From positions 1-34,038 of the forward strand of contig DYIZ01000059.1 in NCBI GenBank assembly GCA_020723385.1: a stretch of DNA of 34,038 nt, given 5' to 3'. A model generated the notes under the pieces. It saw only the letters and a list, made by a program, of their open reading frames with translations. It was not told where the DNA came from and searched no databases. Origin of the DNA: Candidatus Aquidulcis sp. Its GTDB lineage: Bacteria; Chloroflexota; Anaerolineae; Anaerolineales; UBA4823. The position numbers and the translations under genes are program-made. Below are positions 7,599-15,435 of the stretch, in pieces (position 1 is the stretch's first letter; every line of letters begins with the position of its first letter).

Positions 7599-7617
7599 GC
7601 ATTGACAATGCTAAAAT
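7599..7617 (+). promoter_or_regulatory. Candidate sensor-operon promoter (extended -10) with palindromic operator
   Basis: An extended -10 element TGC-TAAAAT (7609-7617) lies 18 nt before the first start codon, with no clear -35 at the expected distance. It overlaps a perfect dyad GCATTG-a-CAATGC (7599-7611) that could be a regulator site. The leader would be only about 12 nt but contains AAGGTG, a usable ribosome-binding site. As the only sizeable gap before the 26-kb gene series, 7528-7635 is where its promoter should be. Nothing else is visible in the gap. Confidence 0.35.
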
Positions 7618-7635
7618 GCTGTCATAAGGTGCCAC

Positions 7636-8025
7636 ATGACAAATCCAACCCCAATCATCCTATACGTCGAAGACAACCCTGAAAATCGCCTGCTTGTCCG
7701 GCGCATCCTGATGGCGGAAGGTTTCGATATCCACGAGGCATCCAGCGCGGCTCATGCCCTTCAAGTTCTAAAGTCGCTGCAACCGGATTTGATTTTAATG
7801 GATATCAATATGCCTGAGATGGATGGCTACACATTGTCAGGTCATCTCAAGGAGATGCCTCACCTGAGACGCGTGCCGATCATTGCCCTGACAGCCAATG
7901 TGATGAGGGGCGACCGTGAACGTATTTTGGGCGCGGGTTTCGATGGGTATATCCAAAAACCGGTAGATGTCGATTCCCTCCCCGAAGACATCCATCGCTT
8001 TCTAAGTGAGGTGGGCCATGGGTAG
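7636..8025 (+). CDS. Receiver-only response regulator (CheY/DivK-like)
   Basis: A single receiver domain of 129 residues with no output domain. The acidic pocket is E12-D13, the phosphoacceptor is Asp56 in LILMDINMP, the switch residue is Thr86 (IALTA) and the conserved lysine is Lys108 (QKP). All residues needed for phosphotransfer are present, so it should accept phosphate from a histidine kinase or phosphotransfer protein. It would then act by protein-protein contact, as CheY or DivK do. It is the first gene of the sensor series and overlaps the next receiver gene by 8 nt. AAGGTG lies just before the ATG. No partner kinase is encoded in the window. Confidence 0.95.
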   Translation: MTNPTPIILYVEDNPENRLLVRRILMAEGFDIHEASSAAHALQVLKSLQPDLILMDINMPEMDGYTLSGHLKEMPHLRRVPIIALTANVMRGDRERILGAGFDGYIQKPVDVDSLPEDIHRFLSEVGHG

Positions 8026-8500
8026 TAACCAACCAGTTCAAACCGATAGACAATCACAATCTACCGGGAGCAGCCCGGCGCAAACGTCTCGCAAAGATGC
8101 CATTTCCAAAGACACAACTGTGCTGGTTGTCGAAGACAATGTGTCTAATTTTGTTTTGATTGCCCGTATGCTGGGCTATATGGGCATCCATTGTGAGTGG
8201 AAAACCTCGGGATACGAAGTTGTCGAGTATGCCGATACCCTGCCCCGGCTCGACCTCATCTTGATGGATATCCGCCTGCCTTACGAGGATGGGTATGGCG
8301 CTCTTCGGAAAATCCGCGCTTCACCCGAGCTAAAGGATACCCGTGTAGTCGCCGTCACCGCCGAGGCCAGCCAGGAGCAAATCACGAAAGCTCGCGCCGC
8401 TGGTTTCGATGGATTCCTGGGAAAGCCGCTCGACATGGATCGTTTCCCCGATCAGATTCGCCGCATCCTGGCCGGGGAAGCTGTTTGGGAAATGAGTTAA
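8018..8500 (+). CDS. Receiver-only response regulator with N-terminal extension
   Basis: The product has 160 residues from the ATG at 8018. A GTG at 8006 would add four residues, but GAGG six bases before the ATG favours 8018. A polar, probably disordered extension (1-32) precedes one receiver domain. Its key residues are E39-D40, phosphoacceptor Asp84 in LILMDIRLP, Thr114 (AVTAE) and Lys136 (GKP). There is no DNA-binding or enzymatic domain. Two stand-alone receivers in tandem at the head of a sensor operon suggest either two signalling branches or a phosphate sink. The 8-nt overlap with the first receiver gene implies translational coupling. Confidence 0.94.
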   Translation: MGSNQPVQTDRQSQSTGSSPAQTSRKDAISKDTTVLVVEDNVSNFVLIARMLGYMGIHCEWKTSGYEVVEYADTLPRLDLILMDIRLPYEDGYGALRKIRASPELKDTRVVAVTAEASQEQITKARAAGFDGFLGKPLDMDRFPDQIRRILAGEAVWEMS

Positions 8501-8531
8501 TCAGAATTTTGATATTCCTCTGAGCCAACCG

Positions 8532-10721
8532 ATGACCAATCAAATCATTTGCCCGAATTGTGGACGGCCTGTCGAGAGGGGGGCGCGTCAGTGCCAGCAT
8601 TGCAGATACGAGCTGACGCCGCCTTCACCGGAGAACGAGAATCCCGCGCCCCCGGAGAATAATTCCACCTCTGGAAGCCCGATTTCCCCGGAAACGCTGG
8701 TACCCCGCCTGGGAGATTACCTCATCGAAGTAGGCGTTCTGGCCCCCGAAGATTTGACGCGCGCCCTGGAATATCAAAAGACGATGAGCGGTCAAGGCCG
8801 CCAGATCTACCTGGGTCAGGCATTGACTGCCCTCAATCTCATCGAGCGTGACGTTTTAGACCAGGTGGTTACTCAGCAGCTCCTTTCCCTGCAAGCTGCT
8901 TTACGGGAGACAAACCGCCAACTGGAACAGCGCGTCCGGCAGCGCACGCAAGACCTGGAACGCCGGCTGATCCAGATCCGCACTGCCGCAGAAGTGACGC
9001 AATTCGCCATCTCGGCTTCAAATCTAGATGAGATGCTCCAACGAACAACGCATCTCATCGTCGAGCGATTTGGCTATTATCACGCCTCGATTTTCCTGGT
9101 TGATGAGATAGGGCAGGAAATCGCCCTGCGAGAAGTTGCCGGACCAAATGCCGCTGAATTAAAACGGCGGGGTGCAAAACTTGGTATCAACCTGCACTCG
9201 ATCATTGGATGGGTAACCACTAACAACCAGCCCCACATCGCCGCGGAAGTCGCCCAGGATCCCTATTATCTTCACGACGATCTTCTCCCAGATACTCGCT
9301 CCGAGGCCAGTATTCCGATTGCGATGGGCGATAAAGTCTTGGGGGTTCTGGATATACAGCACAGTCTCCCTAACGCGTTCGACGGGGACGCGGTGGCAAT
9401 CCTGCAAACTATTGCCAATCATATTGCCTCGGTCATCCAAAATTTCCGGCTTCTCGAATCCACCCAGATCAATCTACGGGAAATCTCTCTGCTCTACCAG
9501 ACCAGCCACCAGATTTCGAAGATCGAGACTGCGGGTGAAGTCTACAAGGTTGCTATTGCAGCCTTGAAACAGGCGCCCTACATTACCTCCGTCTTGTTGG
9601 CAGACCCCAACGGGTTGCGCATCGCATCGTTGAACGATCCCCAGGCGGCGAAGACGATCAGCATCGAGACGATGCCGCTCATCATCCACACCGCTATCAT
9701 GGACATCGAAAACCAGGTCGCATCTAAAGCGCCGGTTATCGTCTCAACCAGGGATCAGTTGACGAACTATCCAGAATCGCTGTCTCAATGGCTAAACCGT
9801 CTCGATTGCAAAACGCTCGCTTTCATCCCCATCAACCGCGGCGGCAAGCTGGAAGCCATTTTTCTCCTGGGCACACGCCAGGGATTGGAATTGACGCCTA
9901 CCACCCTCGAGCCCTACACCAGCCTGGCGCAGTTGACTGTGACTGCACTGGAAAAAATCTACGCCTGGCGGCGTATGGAAAAAAGCCTGGCCGCGCTGCA
10001 AACCTTGAATACCATCAGCCAGGCTGTTTCGGTGGAAACAGACCTGCACGCGTTGTATTTGCTGATCCACAACCAGGTCAGCCAGGTGATGGGAGATGTC
10101 AACTTCCTGATTGCCATTTACGATCAGGAAACCAACCGGGTTCAAATTCCCTACATGTACGATGGGGGCGATATCCGGTCGGTAGCACCGTTCCCGCTCG
10201 GTGAAGGGTTGACCTCGATCCTGCTGCGTACCCGCCAGCCGCTGCTGATCGTCGAAGATACCGAGAGGCGGGCGCGTGAGCTGGGCGCGATATTCATCGG
10301 ACAGCCGGCAAAATCCTGGCTAGGCGCGCCCCTGTTGGTCGGCGGCGAGCCTATCGGCGCGATCATCGTTCAGGATCTCGAAAAAGAGCATCGTTTCGAT
10401 GAAGAGGATCAGCAGTTATTGATTACGCTGGCATCCCAGGTCGCTGCGGCAGTTCACAACGCCCAACTGCTCGAAAGCACCCATCGCCAGGCTGAACGCG
10501 AACGATTGCTATACGAAATTACCAGTAAAATCCGCGGCTCAGTGGATACGAAAAGCATCCTGACAACGACAGCCACCGAATTGAGCAAGGCGCTCACCGC
10601 TCATCACGCTCACATCGAGGTTGGTCTCAAACCAGAAATGCGCAACACAGCCAATGAGACACCGGTATCCCCGGAGGCGATCGCTATCCCTGAGAACGGG
10701 AATGGGAACGATCCCGTTTAA
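8532..10721 (+). CDS. Soluble sensor 1: zinc ribbon, MshEN-like module, three GAF domains
   Basis: A 729-residue protein without membrane segments. A four-cysteine zinc ribbon (C7-C10, C21-C24) is followed by a Pro-rich linker. Residues 59-116 resemble the MshEN/GSPII_E_N module: RLGDYLIEVGV...LTRALEYQ fits the known c-di-GMP-binding pattern RLGxxLVxxGx...LxxxLxxQ well, and a second, degenerate copy starts at LGQAL. A coiled coil (118-150) leads to GAF1 (about 155-305, with the array's RFGYYHASIF and TRSE motifs), a more divergent GAF2 (317-475) and GAF3 (490-645). The C-terminus (651-697) is the short helix-strand stub found in all nine sensors, then a disordered tail. It has no HAMP and no output domain. 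It is the only soluble member and may link the array to a cytoplasmic signal. The ribosome-binding site is weak. Confidence 0.9.
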   Translation: MTNQIICPNCGRPVERGARQCQHCRYELTPPSPENENPAPPENNSTSGSPISPETLVPRLGDYLIEVGVLAPEDLTRALEYQKTMSGQGRQIYLGQALTALNLIERDVLDQVVTQQLLSLQAALRETNRQLEQRVRQRTQDLERRLIQIRTAAEVTQFAISASNLDEMLQRTTHLIVERFGYYHASIFLVDEIGQEIALREVAGPNAAELKRRGAKLGINLHSIIGWVTTNNQPHIAAEVAQDPYYLHDDLLPDTRSEASIPIAMGDKVLGVLDIQHSLPNAFDGDAVAILQTIANHIASVIQNFRLLESTQINLREISLLYQTSHQISKIETAGEVYKVAIAALKQAPYITSVLLADPNGLRIASLNDPQAAKTISIETMPLIIHTAIMDIENQVASKAPVIVSTRDQLTNYPESLSQWLNRLDCKTLAFIPINRGGKLEAIFLLGTRQGLELTPTTLEPYTSLAQLTVTALEKIYAWRRMEKSLAALQTLNTISQAVSVETDLHALYLLIHNQVSQVMGDVNFLIAIYDQETNRVQIPYMYDGGDIRSVAPFPLGEGLTSILLRTRQPLLIVEDTERRARELGAIFIGQPAKSWLGAPLLVGGEPIGAIIVQDLEKEHRFDEEDQQLLITLASQVAAAVHNAQLLESTHRQAERERLLYEITSKIRGSVDTKSILTTTATELSKALTAHHAHIEVGLKPEMRNTANETPVSPEAIAIPENGNGNDPV

Positions 10722-10750
10722 GTCGAACCCGCCCGCTCTGGAGACGAGCC

Positions 10751-12415
10751 ATGCAACTCACCAAACTCTTCCGAACAAACGAGAACCAGATTCCACAATC
10801 CGAGCTGGTGGCTCAACGCGAGCGCATTATTAGCAACATGCTGCGGGTGATGAGCGCGCTGGGATTGGCATTGGTTGGGGCCTATGCAATTACAACAGCA
10901 ATCCCGCAGAAACATTGGGTAATGCTGGCCATTTACATTGGCGTTTACGCCTGGACGCTGGTGATTACTTTCGTGCGGCGGATGCCTTACAACGTTCGGG
11001 TCTATGGGCTGCTGGCGTTGATCTATTTCCTCGGCCTGGCCACGTTCCTCCAGGAGGGATTGCAAAGCAACGGGCGGCTCTATTGGTTGGCTTTCATGAT
11101 TATCGCCGGAATTGTGCTGGGCGTGCGGGGCGGGGTAATTGCTTTGTTGATCAGCCTGGTTACAGGGACCGGCATCTATTACCTCATGATATCGGGTACA
11201 GTCGCAACCCCTGCGATGGATAATTCTGAAGGATATTGGATCAAAGCCGCCGTTAATTTTCTGGCTGTGGGAGGCGCAACACTGATGTCCATGCTGACGC
11301 TTGTCCGCAGCCTGGAGAGCGGTTTGGTTCATCAAAGGACGCTTTCAATCGAGCTGGAAAAGGAACGCGGTCTTTTGGAGAAGAATGTGGCAGACCGGAC
11401 GCGTGATCTGGCCCGCCGGTTGATGCAAATTCGCACCGCGGCAGAAATCTCGCAAGCCATCAGTGCGGTTCTCGACCTCAATGCATTGTTGCAAAAAATC
11501 GTTGATCTGATCAAAGATCGCTTCGAGATGAACTACGTCGCTGCGTATTTGATGGATGCGCAAGGCTCGATGGCAGAATTAAGCGCGGCAACCGGCGAGA
11601 TTGGGAAAGTCAAATTGGCCGAAGGTCACCGCCTGCCGGTGGGCGGCGCTTCGATGATCGGCCTGGCGATGGCGAATCGTGAGCCGCGGGCGATCCTCGA
11701 TATTTTCCCGGGGACCGATAAACCCGGGGGATCGTACCTCCCCTCATCTCGTACAGAGCTTGCCCTTCCCCTAATCAGCGGCGACAAAATCCTTGGAGCC
11801 ATCACCGTCCAATCCAATCGTCCCAACGCCTTCGATCAGGACGATATCACCGTTCTGCAGGGCATCGTAGACAGCCTGGCGATTGCGCTCGAAAACGCCC
11901 GGCTGTTCCAGCAAGTTCAGAATACCGTCGAAGAAGTGCGTGCGCTAAACCGCCAATACCTGGTGCAAACCTGGACCGAAGTCGCGCGTACCCCCGGCAG
12001 ATTAAGCCTCTCGGTTGAAAATCCAGAAGCGCTCAACCTATCAGCCATTGACCAGGACGAAAATACACAATCAACGCCGCTTGAAGTGCCAATTGTGCTG
12101 CGCGATCAATCTATTGGAAAGATCACCCTCAAAGCCAACAAGCCCTGGTCTGCAGAGGATACTGCTTTCGTTGAAGCCGTCACCACCCAGGCTGCCCTGG
12201 CGTTGGAAAATGCACGCCTGCTCGAAGAAACCCAACGACGGGCTGCGCAAGAACGCTTCGTCGCCGAGATCGCCCGTAAAATGCGCACGACGACCGATAT
12301 CGAGACAATTCTCCGCACCGCGATCCTGGAACTTGGCCGTGCATTGCGAGCATCCGAAGGCCGGATTCAGATCAAGGTTGGCGAAGACGACTCTTCTCCA
12401 ACAAAGCGAGGTTAG
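10751..12415 (+). CDS. Membrane sensor 2: six-helix membrane domain with GAF chassis
   Basis: The product has 554 residues. Six predicted membrane helices (about 34-50, 57-76, 84-100, 111-127, 128-147 and 165-185) form a MASE-like bundle with short loops, so any ligand is probably sensed within or near the membrane. A cytoplasmic coiled coil (195-228) follows directly, with no HAMP. Then come one GAF (about 230-385, with the SRTELALPL version of the array's TRSE motif), a diverged form of the YG...AW segment (397-412), a partial GAF strand pair (445-490, VLRDQSIGKITL) and the terminal stub (493-543). In the GAF the FYH motif is replaced by MNYVAAY. No kinase, cyclase or chemoreceptor domain is present. 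GGAG lies upstream of the ATG; the next gene follows after 3 nt. Confidence 0.9.
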   Translation: MQLTKLFRTNENQIPQSELVAQRERIISNMLRVMSALGLALVGAYAITTAIPQKHWVMLAIYIGVYAWTLVITFVRRMPYNVRVYGLLALIYFLGLATFLQEGLQSNGRLYWLAFMIIAGIVLGVRGGVIALLISLVTGTGIYYLMISGTVATPAMDNSEGYWIKAAVNFLAVGGATLMSMLTLVRSLESGLVHQRTLSIELEKERGLLEKNVADRTRDLARRLMQIRTAAEISQAISAVLDLNALLQKIVDLIKDRFEMNYVAAYLMDAQGSMAELSAATGEIGKVKLAEGHRLPVGGASMIGLAMANREPRAILDIFPGTDKPGGSYLPSSRTELALPLISGDKILGAITVQSNRPNAFDQDDITVLQGIVDSLAIALENARLFQQVQNTVEEVRALNRQYLVQTWTEVARTPGRLSLSVENPEALNLSAIDQDENTQSTPLEVPIVLRDQSIGKITLKANKPWSAEDTAFVEAVTTQAALALENARLLEETQRRAAQERFVAEIARKMRTTTDIETILRTAILELGRALRASEGRIQIKVGEDDSSPTKRG

Positions 12416-12418
12416 GGA

Positions 12419-14323
12419 ATGAGCATTCGAACCCGCATAATCCTGTTCATGGTATTGATTGGGCTCATCCCGATTGCTGTCATTGCTATTCAGGCAAATC
12501 AAAGCTTCACCTACCTCCTTGATAAGGCGATTGCGCTGAATCGCACGTCCCTCGAAAACGCCGGGCAAGATGCCATCCGGCAAAAAGCCCAGACTGTTGC
12601 TCGCGAAATTGCCCTTTATCTAAAATACCATCCCGAAGTCGGCTTCTCAGACGATGCGACTCTCGAAGCCAATACCGACCTTGCGGCAATTGCTGTCCAA
12701 CCCGTCGGTGAGACGGGTTACACGGCCGTGTTCGATTCACGGGCAATTACACATTTCCACAATGACCCGACCAAAGTCGGAATGGATCTGAGCACCCTGG
12801 CCGGGACGCTGCCCGAATTCTGGAGCTTGTTTTCGAATGCTTTGACCGGAACGCCCACTGAAGGTTACTATGACTGGGAGGAGAACGACGTCATCCGCCA
12901 AAAGTATATGGCTATCGCACCGGTGGAAGGAACGCCACTGCGGGTAGCGGCAACAACCTATATTGACGAATTCACTCAGGTTATCGTCACTACCGAAAAG
13001 GAATTGACCCAGGAAGCTGCAACGACCCAGAGGACCATCGGCATTACGATGGGTATTATGGCAGTGATTGCCATCGGTATGGCGGTTATTCTGGGCCTGC
13101 AAACCACCAACCCAATCAAGGCGATTGCAGCAGCGGCTACTCAGGTTATGCAAGGGAAGGCCGAGTCTGTACGCATCCCCTATCGAAACGATGAGTTAGG
13201 CATCCTGAGCCGCACAATCAATACGATGACGGCGCAATTGCGCAGTTCGGTCGAAAACCTGGAAAAGGAAGTTGCCAACCGCACGCAGGAATTAACGCGC
13301 CGCACATCACAGTTGAAAGCCGCAGCCCAGGTCGCCCGGGAAGCCGCCGCCATTCGTGATATGAAGCAGCTCCTCGACGAAGCTGTACGTTTGATCTCAG
13401 AACGGTTTGGCTTCTATCACGCGGGCATTTTCCTGATTGATGAAGCTGGTGAATACGCGATTCTACAAGCCGCGAACAGCAAAGGCGGCCAACACATGCT
13501 GGCACGCAATCACAAACTCAAGGTAGGTCAAACCGGAATCGTCGGTTACGTGGCCCAACGCGGCGAGCCGCGGATTGCTTTGGATGTTGGCGCTGACGCG
13601 GTATTTTTCAATAATCCCGATCTGCCTGGAACCCGCTCCGAAATGGCGCTGCCGCTCAAAACCCGCGGCAAAATCATCGGCGTACTGGATGTGCAGTCCA
13701 GTGAGCCGTCGGCTTTCAGCGATGAAGATATCGAAACCCTTCAGTTATTGGCTGACCAGATCACGATGGCAATGGAGAGTGCGCGCCTGTTCGAATCAGG
13801 GCAGGCAACCCTCAAAGAATTATCGGTCCTGTACGGCGAACAAACCCTTCAAGCCTGGCATGAGCGCCTGGGCGGGCAATCGTTGGCGTTCCAGTACAAC
13901 CGGCTTGGCGTGGAACCTGTCCTTTCAACCAGCGCGCTGGCCAACGATTCGCACACGCTGATCCTCCCCATTATGGTACGCGGCCAACATCTCGGTTCGG
14001 TTGAGTTGGTGCGAGAGCCAGATCAGGAAGCATGGAATTCGGATGACCGCGCCCTCACCGAGGAAGCTGTTGGGCAGATTGCACAGGCGCTCGAAAACGC
14101 GCGCCTGCTCGAAGAAATCCAACGCCACGCCCAACAGGAACGCCTGGTTGGACAAATCACATCCAAAGTCCAGGGATCGCTCGATCTGGAAATGCTGCTC
14201 AAAACGATCGTCCGGGAAATCGGGACGACGATGGATACACAACGGGTGCAAATACGCCTGGGGGATGCCTCAGTAAAAACCCCGGGAAACGGCGGCGCGC
14301 ATATCCAGGAGGACGCTCGATGA
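12419..14323 (+). CDS. Membrane sensor 3: Cache, HAMP and GAF chassis
   Basis: The product has 634 residues. A first membrane helix (6-24) and a second (207-227) bracket an extracytoplasmic Cache domain (30-190); FDSRAITHFHNDPTKVGMDL (105-124) is a clear Cache signature. A HAMP domain (228-280, with NDELGILSRTINTM) leads into a signalling coiled coil (270-300). The GAF domain (305-458) has RFGFYHAGIFL, GIVGYVAQRGEPRIALDVG and TRSEMALPL. The unassigned LYGEQTLQAW segment (471-500), partial GAF (512-562) and terminal stub (566-614) follow. No output domain is present. The next gene, a PotD-like binding protein, overlaps by 4 nt (ATGA), a strong hint that binding protein and sensor work together. 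The start has GAGG about 10 nt upstream. Confidence 0.92.
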   Translation: MSIRTRIILFMVLIGLIPIAVIAIQANQSFTYLLDKAIALNRTSLENAGQDAIRQKAQTVAREIALYLKYHPEVGFSDDATLEANTDLAAIAVQPVGETGYTAVFDSRAITHFHNDPTKVGMDLSTLAGTLPEFWSLFSNALTGTPTEGYYDWEENDVIRQKYMAIAPVEGTPLRVAATTYIDEFTQVIVTTEKELTQEAATTQRTIGITMGIMAVIAIGMAVILGLQTTNPIKAIAAAATQVMQGKAESVRIPYRNDELGILSRTINTMTAQLRSSVENLEKEVANRTQELTRRTSQLKAAAQVAREAAAIRDMKQLLDEAVRLISERFGFYHAGIFLIDEAGEYAILQAANSKGGQHMLARNHKLKVGQTGIVGYVAQRGEPRIALDVGADAVFFNNPDLPGTRSEMALPLKTRGKIIGVLDVQSSEPSAFSDEDIETLQLLADQITMAMESARLFESGQATLKELSVLYGEQTLQAWHERLGGQSLAFQYNRLGVEPVLSTSALANDSHTLILPIMVRGQHLGSVELVREPDQEAWNSDDRALTEEAVGQIAQALENARLLEEIQRHAQQERLVGQITSKVQGSLDLEMLLKTIVREIGTTMDTQRVQIRLGDASVKTPGNGGAHIQEDAR

Positions 14324-15417
14324 AATACGGGACCACTTGCTTCTTCAAAAGGATCATCGGATTGGCGCTGGCCGTGCTGCTGACAAGCTGTGCAGCGCCG
14401 ACCGCCTTGCCAGCGGTCACGCCTACCGCGCCGAATCTGGAAGCAAATGAGCTGAATATTTATAACTGGGACACTTATATTGACCCAACCATTATCACGG
14501 ATTTCGAGCAGCGTTACGGCGTCAAAATCAATTACGATGTCTTTGGCAGCAACGAAGAGTTGTTGGAAAGAGTCGAATCCGGCCAGACAGATTATGATCT
14601 TGTAGTCCCCTCCGACTATATGGTTTCGATCATGCGCGAGAAAAATTTACTGGCCCCGCTCGAAAAGGAAAATATCCCCAATATTCGAAACATCAGCCCC
14701 GAGTTCACCAGCCCGAACTACGATCCAGGCAACCAATATTGCGCGCCCTATCAATGGGGAACAGTCGGCATTGGCTATAATATCAATTCCACTGGCAGAA
14801 CAATCACGGGGTGGAAAGATCTGTTCGATCCTGGTTTTCGCGGCCGGGTCTCTATGCTCGACGACTCGCGCCTGTCTTTAGGTGTGGTACTGCTGTATCT
14901 TGGCTACAGCCCCAACACCACCCATGCCAGTCAGATTGCAGAAGCCCGCGACTTTTTGATCAACCGGGCAGATCAGATCAGCGCCTATGCCCCGGATACT
15001 GGACAGGATCTGCTGGCTGCGGCAGAGGTGGACCTGGCTTTCGAATGGAGCGGTGACATTTTTCAGCTTATCTCCGAAAACCCGGATATTCGCTACATCA
15101 TTCCTGAAGAAGGCTCGATCATCTGGACGGACAATATTTGTATTCTAGCAACGGCTCCCCACCAGGGTCTCGCTGAAATATTCATCAATTACCTTCTGGA
15201 GCCGCGCATTGGTGCGACCCTTTCCAATTACATACGGTTTAGCTCTCCCAACGAGGCGGCTTTGCCGTACATTAACGAAAGTGACCGCAACGATCCGGCG
15301 CTCTACCCGCCTGAGGAAGTACGCCGCAGATTATTCTTCGTGACCGATGTGGGCGCCGAAGCTGATGCGCTGTACCAACAGGCGTGGGCTGAAGTCATGG
15401 CGTCGAAGAACCCCTAA
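14320..15417 (+). CDS. Polyamine-type solute-binding lipoprotein (PotD/PotF family)
   Basis: A 365-residue type-2 periplasmic-binding-protein fold. A signal peptide ends in the lipobox LTSC (acylated Cys24), so it is anchored outside the membrane. Family positions can be aligned by eye with PotD: YNWDTYI (W50, Y53), PSDY (98-100), EWSGD (W243) and IIWTDN (W269 and D271). The last pair corresponds to the Trp-x-Asp that holds the amine in PotD. One acidic PotD position (in DDARE) is replaced here (DDSRL), so the ligand may not be exactly spermidine. No polyamine permease or ATPase is encoded anywhere in the window, while sensor genes flank it and the upstream one overlaps its start. A co-receptor role is therefore more likely than transport, although a remote transporter cannot be excluded. 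Confidence 0.9.
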   Translation: MKYGTTCFFKRIIGLALAVLLTSCAAPTALPAVTPTAPNLEANELNIYNWDTYIDPTIITDFEQRYGVKINYDVFGSNEELLERVESGQTDYDLVVPSDYMVSIMREKNLLAPLEKENIPNIRNISPEFTSPNYDPGNQYCAPYQWGTVGIGYNINSTGRTITGWKDLFDPGFRGRVSMLDDSRLSLGVVLLYLGYSPNTTHASQIAEARDFLINRADQISAYAPDTGQDLLAAAEVDLAFEWSGDIFQLISENPDIRYIIPEEGSIIWTDNICILATAPHQGLAEIFINYLLEPRIGATLSNYIRFSSPNEAALPYINESDRNDPALYPPEEVRRRLFFVTDVGAEADALYQQAWAEVMASKNP

Positions 15418-15435
15418 CCCCGAAAGGTGTCCGGT

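Noticed and set aside
7602-7630. TTGACA (7602-7607) as -35 with TAAGGT as -10
   Set aside because: The -10 would coincide with the ribosome-binding site and place the start at or after the ATG; the extended -10 at 7609-7617 is more plausible.
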